DNA of 13,889 bases from NCBI RefSeq assembly GCF_032854445.1, contig NC_088305.1:17845717-17859605 (forward strand). The letters run 5' to 3'. Under the pieces are notes generated by a model, which searched no databases, was not told the origin of the DNA, and worked only from the letters and a program-made list of their open reading frames with translations. The translations under genes were made by a program, and so were the position numbers. This stretch comes from Liolophura sinensis (taxonomy: Eukaryota; Mollusca; Polyplacophora; Chitonida; Chitonidae). Below are positions 7,324-13,889 of the stretch, piece after piece. Positions within the stretch are counted from its first letter, which is position 1. Every line of letters begins with the position of its first letter.

Positions 7324-9488
7324 GCTCGCAATCAAATATAGCAAGGCAGGAAATGCCCTTCTTCTGATAAAATGTCTACATTAATATCCAATCGAGTATG
7401 AGGTTTTTTTTTTACAAACAAAGGATATCTTCCCGATGTTAATAACCAACTTGTTGGCTTCGCCTGTTAGGTATCACTGTGCGCTACAAGAATAATCTCA
7501 TAACAGTGGTTCAGGCATTGGTGCAAAAAGAAAATATGCAAGCGCGCAAAAGCAAAGCGAAATATTTGGCGTGAATGGAATGCAGGGTAAGTCATAAAAT
7601 ACATAACTTATGACAAGCTTAATAAATTATTCCCCCCGAAAAGTACGCAGATATGGCAGGTGTCGTTTGTCTGCGTTTGAGTTACGACCAGGTCTGCACG
7701 AGACACCCAGCCGAACCGGAATTATCGTAGACTAACAACGCTTGGCAAGCTACTGAGGCCTTCAAGGTCTTGGTGCGAGCATAGGCTAGATGAAAATTAC
7801 AACTGTCAGCAGATGCCATTTTCAATTCTATAGAACCCCATGCCCTTCTAGCCTATTATGCTCCCGTTTTTTCACAACCATGATTAGCAGGTATTTCTGA
7901 AGGAACCCAGGAATGCTGGTATGTACTGTCATGTAGACACCACTTGCTTGGTACAGCTGGACTGCAAAGGATTTTGATCTGAAGCTGTGAGCTATCAGAG
8001 TAAATACGTTCTGGTTAACGCCAAGTCTCCTTACCCTAGGGTTTTGGAAAAGTTTCTATCAAAACTACTTAATTGCTTTTGAAAAATCCCACAGCCTTAA
8101 CAGGAAATGATTGTAGTCCACCGAAATAACATATAAGTAAAAGTTTGTTACATGTTTTTTGAGTGGCTTAAAAATGCATTTTTTTAGTGTTTTTGTCAAC
8201 TTTGAGATTTGCCCCATAACTCGTTTGCACTCGGTAATTCGGTAAGCCTCAATGACAGCATAATTAGACATTTGAGTTCGTTAGCCGTAAAGTCAACGCT
8301 GGAAACCAGCAACAGACGTGCCTAACACTACATAGAAAAGCATAAGAATGAAAGAAATGAGTTATGCGACTAGCTATACAACACCGCACATGACAAAGAC
8401 CATAGAAACCATTTTTTTTAAATATATGATACACACTAAGTCATTTCGTGAAGATTAGAAAACAAATGTACGCCAAAGAAATCTACATGTAAGTTTTGAC
8501 TGGTAACTTTCTTTCTCAACTGACCATTGCGGACCTTGTAATATGCCACACTGGTTTAAGTTTACTGCAGTTTATAAAAATAAAATACCTGAATATAAAA
8601 TAAAACCCTGCTGTACATAAAAGAGATTGGAACTAAATCAAATTTTCTTTGTCCTTAAAGCCAGTATTTCAAACACTCAGCTCCGTGTCATCAGCTCAGC
8701 TGTCATGTTAATATGTGGTTGTGTCAGTCACCACATGATCACACAGAAGTGCTGCAATGATCTCGTATAAACATATCCACTGATGTTAAAATGCCTCATA
8801 AACGTGAAATTAACTAAGTAGACTGTCTATAACGGTATTAGTCTCGGGTGTTTTGGCTAGCGCTCGTTTTAACCTGATCCCTGTTGCCAGATAGACATAG
8901 GACTTCTCAGCGCCGTGTCATTCCAAATACTGAAGAAAAAATGTCTATGGCCAAATGTGCTTAAAATAAAGTCACTTTTCTGCTTACATATAGGTTGTAT
9001 AGACCTTATAAAACATTGAAAGCCTTTATTTCAGCCATAATATAAGTGATATATACACAGACTGTCAGTCGGTCGATGGATCGAGTTTTCGTCAGGGCAC
9101 AAGATTTTTTTTAAATCTGGAGAAACTCACGGATGAGAAATAAATTTGTAAAATTATATTTTCTTGAAAAGCAGTCCTTCAGTGTAAAGGAATATCATTG
9201 GATTTATCTCACTTTATATTCAATAAGGCGAGTTATGCAGTGCTAAAATCCATGTGCGCTTTATTTTGCCATACTAAGAGCTGCAGTCTGATCAGCTTTC
9301 TACTTGTGACGTCACGCGATCCACATCAAGCTCTACACGTGAGTCCGGCAGTGATCGGTCCAAGTGTTAAAACGTTTTTGAAAATGTCTTATATAGTTTT
9401 CGTCAAAACAGCTCACATTGGTATAATGTTTTGAAATTTCTGATCGAATGTGTGTGGTTTTCCCTGAAGTATAGGAGAAAGGAGAGAT
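7324..9488. other. Unassigned non-coding DNA
   Basis: More than 2 kb in which I see no SINE body, tandem array, RNA gene or convincing exon. Minor items are a T-run at about 7404-7413 and a T-run near 8410-8419. Frames at 8065-8271 (minus) and 9198-9434 (plus) are under 80 codons, with no recognisable motif. This is the longest apparently unique stretch in the window. Confidence 0.55.
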
Positions 9489-9504
9489 TATATATATATA
9501 TATA
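9489..9504. repeat. (TA)8 microsatellite
   Basis: Eight uninterrupted TA units. This is a likely length-polymorphic locus. Confidence 0.9.
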
Positions 9505-9681
9505 CGTAAATGTAGTTTTACAGACACCTCAATTGTATGAAGCAGTGATGAGTTACAGTTTTGTATAATTGCCCTGTGTAATGGGGCTAACTGTTACCAA
9601 ACGTCACATGTCAGAACACCTTGATGGGCTAGAACCTCATGTGTGTTATGGCATGGCGTATAGCAACAATCTATGGGTTGA

Positions 9682-9870
9682 ATCGTCAAAGAGTCACAAC
9701 AGCAGCAACAACAACAGAGGCTTCATTTGGCGTCAGTGGACTTGGCTTTCCTCCGTTGCGCTTGCCCAGAGGGCTACCATGTCAAGTTTGACTACGTCCA
9801 ATTGTTTTCATACCAAAAGAGATCTCTCATCGAGTGTGGAGCCCGAGTTCAGTCACGTAATGCGCAAGTT
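9682..9870 (+). other. Weak candidate exon, cysteine-containing, with glutamine run
   Basis: The frame opens after a stop at 9679-9681. It reads through six glutamine codons, then LAFLRCACPEGYHVKFDYVQ and later LIECGARVQ, before running into an antisense SINE fragment at 9889. The central part is visibly richer in G and C than its surroundings. A pyrimidine tract ending in TTGCCCAG near 9770 would make a reasonable splice acceptor leading into the GYHVKFDYV segment. No good donor follows; GTAATG near 9857 and GTTATT near 9868 are poor. I cannot name a domain. It may be a decayed exon or chance. Confidence 0.15.
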
Positions 9871-9888
9871 ATTGTTGTATCGGAAGCT

Positions 9889-9940
9889 ATATCACTTATA
9901 CGACGGCGGCCAGTATAATGATGGTAGGGGGAAACCCGAG
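9889..9940 (-). mobile_element. Type C SINE fragment
   Basis: CACTTATACGACGGCGGCCA, then TATAATGATGG and GGGGGAAACCC, is the reverse complement of the type C body and the start of its 3' domain, as in 2865-2925. The tail proper is lost. Confidence 0.7.
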
Positions 9941-10551
9941 GTGGGCATGAACTCATAGCGATCGCATTGGTGAGAGACTCACACTGGTGAGTCCTCGGCC
10001 CTCGGTCATGAGGCCCCTGTAATCTCCAAAGCACAAAATTGTCCGGCTTCGATTCGTGCACAGCGGAATTTTCACGAATATGAAGAGTGAATAAATGGAT
10101 GATTTTTTTGTAGCCAGTCAGTTGGTGTCAGTAGGTCACATTCAGACATTTCCATTATTTTTAATTTTGACTACTCATGTAAATCCTAGCGTTTCTACAA
10201 GTTATACATTCCTTTCCTTTATTCTGTCTATTCCGGCTTTCATCTGCCAGGCTCTGTCTGAGACACTAATGTCTGGTTAATTGTAAACAACTTAGCAAAG
10301 ACACCTTACTGTAGCCTAGTCACTCTTTTCCCGAACGGAGTCCTTATTGGAGCTAGAGAACAAACATAATGAGATTTTCAGGAAGGTTTTAATATTTCGA
10401 TTTCCTTTAAACAGCAGTTACAGTGTCATTTTGGCGTCTCGCTTAGCAGCCAGATCTCGTATTTATTAGACAACGTAATCTAAACCAGTCAACCAATGTT
10501 GATGTTCCAGGCCAATAACGTTGGACATTGAATAAGTAGGCCTACGCAAGC
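9941..10551. other. Unassigned non-coding DNA
   Basis: No clear repeat or gene. A hairpin-capable GACTCAC-ACTG-GTGAGTC lies at 9976-9993 and a perfect 10-bp palindrome GTAGGCCTAC at 10537-10546; both are common by chance at this scale. The frame at 10095-10280 has no recognisable motif. Confidence 0.5.
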
Positions 10552-10720
10552 ATTTTTTTATTTATTTAATTGGTACATCAAAGAATTTTTCATTTATGTG
10601 ACAGCGGTAAGGCTTGTGTGTACAGTGGGGACCAGAGTGTCCGGAATAAACCGGCGACCATCGATATGTGTCCGACAAACATCCTGACCTGAATCAGCGA
10701 CTTCTGGATTCGAGCACACC
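10552..10720 (-). mobile_element. Type D SINE, 5'-truncated near the B box
   Basis: On the minus strand the order is GGTGTGCTCGAATCCAGAAG (a B-box-like start), GATGTTTGTCGGACAC, GGTCGCCGGTTTATTCCGG, CACTCTGGTCCCC, then CATAAATGAAAAATTCTTTG and an AAATAAAT tail. The 3' domain is a diverged form of the one in types A-C, and the body differs from C at many positions. It begins close to the B box, as the type C copy at 2785 does. No target-site duplication is evident. Confidence 0.7.
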
Positions 10721-10739
10721 ACCTTATTGGTCAGTGATG

Positions 10740-10866
10740 TATTTATTCATTGATTTGATTGTTTTTTTTACGCCGTACTCAAGAACATTTTACTTTTACG
10801 ACGGCGGCCAGCATTATGGTGGGGGAATAGCAAACAGAGCCTGAGGGAAACCAACAAGCATCCGCT
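10740..10866 (-). mobile_element. Type C SINE, truncated
   Basis: On the plus strand the tail comes first (ATTTATTCATTGATTTGATT, 10741-10760), then TTTACGCCGTACTCAAGAAC and ACGACGGCGGCCAGCATTAT, and a diverged body ending near CATCCGC. This is the reverse complement of the type C 3' half. It lies only about 20 bp from the D copy at 10552-10720, in the same orientation. Confidence 0.85.
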
Positions 10867-11800
10867 ATTACCAAAGCTTTAACTATTTCACCCAGCAATA
10901 CCATAGGGATCTGAAGATAAAGCCCTTTATGTAACATTATCGATAATTTTAACTGATAATATTTATAAATCAGTGGACTGTCTCTCCAAGGGGTAGTAAC
11001 GTTGCGCGGGCTAAACGCAATGGCATCGCATACTGACGGCAGAGGCAGTTGTTATTTGCGACCGGCGTAACGCAACGACTGCTGTGCAAAAACATCCCCC
11101 TGTTGTTTTTTGATTTATTGCGATCTCCAGGGCCCTGTGATACGAAATGATATCAGCTACATCCTGTTGCCTGTTAGAAAAAATGCGTTATTTCCAATTT
11201 TTTTGGGGCTAGCTTACTGAATCAGTCACATCAGGATAACCCCTGCTGAATACACGGTAACGTCTGTTACTGAGAAAAACGGTGCCCCTGTTGAGCTTCT
11301 TCAGTGTATCATCAACTAACGTCAATTAGCTCTACCTCTCAGTATCGTATATAACCAGAAAGAATGTGACAGAATGTTGTAAGGTAGGCTCACCCATGTA
11401 GACAATGTAATTAATGGGTAATTTGAGGCGCATTGCGTCAAGATATTCACCGCGTGAAATTTGACTTATGTTCCTCGGCGAAAAGCGAAAAGACAGGCGT
11501 AAAGAATTTTGAACATCTGCCTAATATCTGGCAAGGAATTCGGCACTCTCGGAGATTATTAATTGACTGTGCATGTAATTACCTTAATGCAGTGAATGAG
11601 GCCTGGCAGCACCAGTCTCGATTTGAAAGCCGTGTTGGCCAAGCTGAATGTCGTATCGGTCGAGATCATAGAATGCAGATTTAGTTGAGAGGTATCGCGG
11701 GAGCATGGTATAACATACGAGGATATCAGACGGTATTCGCAAGTAAATTAAGGGTACACTGAAGCTCATTTTACAACTGCTGGAAAACTGTGATAACTGT
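10867..11800. other. Unassigned non-coding DNA
   Basis: No repeat family from this window recurs here, and no RNA gene is seen. An 83-codon frame on the plus strand (11433-11684) and an overlapping 61-codon antisense frame have no domain I can recognise and no supporting splice context. Confidence 0.55.
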
Positions 11801-11864
11801 AATTATTTATTTCGTTGATGATTTACGCCTTACTCATGAATATTTCACCTGTACAACGGCGTCA
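11801..11864 (-). mobile_element. Type C SINE 3'-end fragment
   Basis: AATTATTTATTTCGTTGATG, then TTTACGCCTTACTCATGAAT and ATTTCACCTGTACAACGGCG, is a diverged reverse complement of the conserved 3' domain and its AAAT tail. Nothing of the body remains. Confidence 0.7.
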
Positions 11865-12127
11865 AATACATGTATGTAACTATTTAATAGCGATCTTACT
11901 GCGATGATAACATACACGCTCTTAAAATGTGTAAAGCTACATGTACTGTGCACCTTTATTGAGGATGGTGCCATTCAAATCAAATTTGTGGTTTCGTTGG
12001 CAAGGTTATAATACTACTGACTGTAAGGGTATGCACTGACTAACGAAACACGATATAACTAACAAAACCTAAAAAAAGCTGCCCAAACTTTTGATGTAGC
12101 TTTTTGTGCATAACTGCTTTTCACTTT
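11865..12127. other. Unassigned non-coding DNA
   Basis: Short gap between SINE fragments. Nothing recognised. Confidence 0.5.
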
Positions 12128-12250
12128 TATTGATTTATTCATCTATTGATTTACATTGATCGGGGAATCGAGGGAAAACTCCGCCGATGGCTGGCAGACC
12201 TTCCCACCCACGACCGTAGAGGATACCATCATCAGCTGGATTGTAATTCG
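12128..12250 (-). mobile_element. Type C SINE with its conserved 3' domain deleted
   Basis: The AT-rich tail TTGATTTATTCATCTATTGA is followed almost directly by the body GATGGCTGGCAGACCTTCCC and a degenerate B-box region (CTGGATTGTAATTCG). About 65-90 bp that normally separate tail and body, including the CCGTACTCAAGAATA domain, are absent. An internal deletion after insertion is the simplest explanation. Confidence 0.75.
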
Positions 12251-12913
12251 CATTAGTTATAATCTTCTGAGACATTAGGCTTCTCTAGCGCCACCACTCC
12301 ACTCCACCACCATTCATTCCTTTTTAATCTGGGGTTATTTATATAACGCTCATAATAACTCCTAATGTTGTTTAGCAGCCGCTTAATTACGTGGAAGGAT
12401 GCCATGTAGCCTGAGGTATGATTTATGCAAACTTTATAAATGGTGCTAAATTATATTGCTCTTTCAACTGGCTCGTCAACTAGGTAGACCTACGCCATCA
12501 GTGCTTAATCCCTCCATATATTTTCAAACTGGGAAGCTGCAGAAAAAAAAAAAACATTCAACATCAACTTACCCTTGTGACACGATATGCATTATACAAA
12601 CCACAAGTAGAAAAAAAGTCACGCATGATTTCTCTTGCTTAGCATATGGTGTAAGTATGTATACTGTAAACATTGCTGAAGGGACTATGTGTGCTACACT
12701 CACGTAACAGCCTCAGAGACAAATGAGGCTATGCAGTACATGTGATACCAATTTTCATGTCTTGGAATATATTTGTTCATCTTTCATTATGGAATTGAAC
12801 GTCTGTGTCATCACAAATGTTTTGTCAACATATAGGGTGTTCTGGAGGAGGGCATTCATTTCATTACCCATTTTCACAGTTTCTAACATGTGAACACCAA
12901 ATCTACTTGTGTA
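12251..12913. other. Unassigned non-coding DNA with small simple repeats
   Basis: A CCA-rich patch lies near 12291-12317, and an A12 run at 12543-12554. An 83-codon frame (12456-12707) crosses the A-run and has no recognisable motif. No SINE body is seen. Confidence 0.5.
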
Positions 12914-13018
12914 GGCCGTGGGGTTCATCCGGGTTCTGATCGGTTTCTGTCCCTGCACAATGCTGGCAGCCATCCTATAAGTGAAATATTCTTGAATAAA
13001 TGGCGTACAACTCCAATG
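12914..13018 (+). mobile_element. Type C SINE fragment, target of a later SINE insertion
   Basis: GGCCGTGGGGTTCATCCGGG, GGTTCTGATCGGTTTCTGTCC, AATGCTGGCAGCCATCCTAT and AAGTGAAATATTCTTGAATA match the type C body and 3' domain with moderate divergence. The tail end, TCCAATGAAAT at 13012-13022 (CACCAATCAAAT in other copies), became the target site of the type A SINE that follows. Confidence 0.82.
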
Positions 13019-13022
13019 AAAT

Positions 13023-13364
13023 GAGACCGGCCCCAGTTGGTAGAGCGTCCGCTTCAGGAGAGGTAGATCCAGGGTTAATCCTGGGTCGAGTCACACCTAA
13101 GACCTTAAAAGAGCAAGTTGTAACTTCCTCACTTGGCGTTCAGCATGGAGGGCATAGTGCAACGACTGGTTGACCCGTATCAGTATAATGGCTCGGGCGA
13201 GGCAACTTACTTGTCTTCGGTAAGGCGTTTCAGCACCAGACAAAAGAGCGATGAAATCTTGTCCTTTCACAAGGAGGCACATTACATGCACTGTAAGGAC
13301 TTCTTCGTCGTCATATGACTGAAAAATTGTTAAGTACGACGTTAAAACCCAAGCACTCACGCAC
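13023..13364 (+). mobile_element. Near full-length type A SINE nested in a type C tail
   Basis: This is the longest type A copy (about 342 bp). The tRNA-like head starts with GACCGGCCCCAGTTGGTAGA. The body includes GTGCAACGACTGGTTGACCC, AGTATAATGGCTCGGGCGAG, CACAAGGAGGCACATTACAT, and the tail CATATGACTGAAAAATTGTT with AAGTACGACGTTAAAACCCA. TCCAATGAAAT (13012-13022) and TCCAACGAAAT (13365-13375) flank it with 10 of 11 identity, a good target-site duplication. It retains the ~60 bp missing from the copy at 271-550. Antisense and sense frames across it (61-97 codons) are not genes. Confidence 0.93.
13029..13093 (+). promoter_or_regulatory. Internal Pol III promoter of the type A SINE
   Basis: The A-box-like GGCCCCAGTTGG (13029-13040) and B-box-like GGTCGAGTCA (13084-13093) are about 43 bp apart. 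The A box starts GGCC where TRGC is expected, and the B box ends in CA where CC is expected. This is the best-preserved head in the window. Confidence 0.5.
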
Positions 13365-13418
13365 TCCAACGAAATCGAAAAAAACGTCATTTATTTCGAA
13401 GTTTCCATACCACACAAA

Positions 13419-13537
13419 ACCCCACACCCCACACCACCACCCCACACCACACCACACTACACCTCACCACCCTACACCTCACCACCCTACACCTCTCCAC
13501 CCTACACCCCACCCCAGCCCTCCCCACCCCACCCCAA
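13419..13537 (+). repeat. C-rich minisatellite, 15-bp unit, minus-strand G-quadruplex motif
   Basis: The plus strand is almost G-free and consists of CCACA, CCCTA and CACCT pentamers. Three near-identical 15-bp units CTCACCACCCTACAC run from about 13463 to 13507. The right end (13507-13535) has six C-runs of 3-4 separated by 1-2 bases, so the minus strand fits the G3+N1-7 quadruplex pattern with spare runs. Reading frames on both strands here (His/Pro/Thr on plus, Val/Arg/Cys/Gly on minus) are compositional artefacts. Confidence 0.88.
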
Positions 13538-13889
13538 ATGGCCGCAATGTACGTTAGACTGAACAAACAGCGATATGAACCAACCGTGAGGTCGGGGGAA
13601 TGTTCGTATTCCCTGTCCATGCCTGTGTTTGAGCCATGCGCGTATTCAGTCTGCATCGAATAGTGAGTCAGTTGCAAAATAGGTCTTATTACATTTATGG
13701 ATTTAATTGTCCTGGTTATAAAATAGCACGCACATTTTCCGACAATGTACCGATGTAGAGACACACACATCGTACTGCATTCTTTAACGCACTTTTGACA
13801 TCGAAAAATGCTTATTTTTATTTATCACGCAAGCAATGAGAGCAGGGGACTGTATACAAATTCCATACCGCGTTTTGAGCCGGTATACT
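13538..13889. other. Unassigned non-coding DNA
   Basis: Ordinary composition returns after the C-rich tract. No repeat family, RNA gene or credible exon is recognised up to the window edge. The antisense frame reaching 13770 owes its length to the repeat. Confidence 0.55.

Noticed and set aside
6993-7331. 112-codon minus and 86-codon plus frames
   Set aside because: Both are shadows of the degraded D and C SINE bodies at 7045-7323.
9976-9993. Hairpin GACTCAC-ACTG-GTGAGTC
   Set aside because: A 7-bp stem is common by chance, and no context supports a terminator or RNA gene.
13097-13390. 97-codon antisense frame
   Set aside because: It lies almost wholly within the type A SINE at 13023-13364.
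13315-13770. 80-codon plus and 127-codon minus frames with repetitive His/Pro/Thr or Val/Arg/Cys/Gly
   Set aside because: They are produced by the C-rich minisatellite, which lacks stop codons because of composition. They have no conserved domain and overlap on opposite strands.
1-13889. CRISPR array, operon, prophage or other prokaryotic system
   Set aside because: No regularly spaced identical repeats, no long intergenic-poor gene blocks and no ribosome-binding-site-led frames are seen. The repeat content is that of an animal genome.

Overview
This window looks like animal nuclear DNA from a mollusc. It is AT-rich and I found no protein-coding gene, rRNA or intact tRNA gene that I can defend. 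The mollusc assignment rests on the interspersed repeats: several tRNA-headed SINE types ending in 3' tails of the form GACGTTAAACCCCAAGCAC(TCAC)n or GTAAAACACCAATCAAAT(AAAT)n. I know these tails as abundant in gastropod and bivalve genomes. The assignment is from memory of repeat style, and a species cannot be named.

Layout. 1-270 is unassigned. 271-550 is a SINE of type A with an internal deletion. 551-2072 is unassigned apart from an AT-simple stretch near 964-1045. At 2073-2125 a 21-bp scrap resembling a SINE tail lies between perfect 16-bp direct repeats. 2785-2983 is a type C SINE truncated in its B box, with perfect 14-bp target-site duplications (TSDs). 3690-4605 is a degenerate minisatellite built of ~15-bp units arranged in ~170-bp higher-order repeats, interrupted by a type A SINE (4228-4452, minus). 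It is followed by two type B SINEs in divergent orientation (4609-4890 minus; 5207-5562 plus, the latter full length with 11-bp TSDs). The spacer between them holds a weak exon candidate. 5574-7044 and 7324-9680 are largely featureless. 7045-7323 holds two degraded SINE bodies side by side. 9889-13018 carries six fragments of types C and D. At 13023-13364 a near full-length type A SINE sits inside the tail of an older type C fragment. It is followed by a C-rich, period-15 minisatellite (13419-13537) whose minus strand has a strong G-quadruplex motif. 13538-13889 is unassigned.

The most informative observation is that all SINE types here, despite different heads and bodies, share one ~45-bp 3' domain and differ mainly in the terminal microsatellite. 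This suggests mobilisation by one LINE or by related LINEs. No accessory gene system was found. The best candidates for something undescribed are the higher-order minisatellite, the 21-bp micro-insertion and the shared 3' domain. The short open reading frames are mostly antisense translations of SINEs or low-complexity DNA; two possible exons are listed at low confidence.
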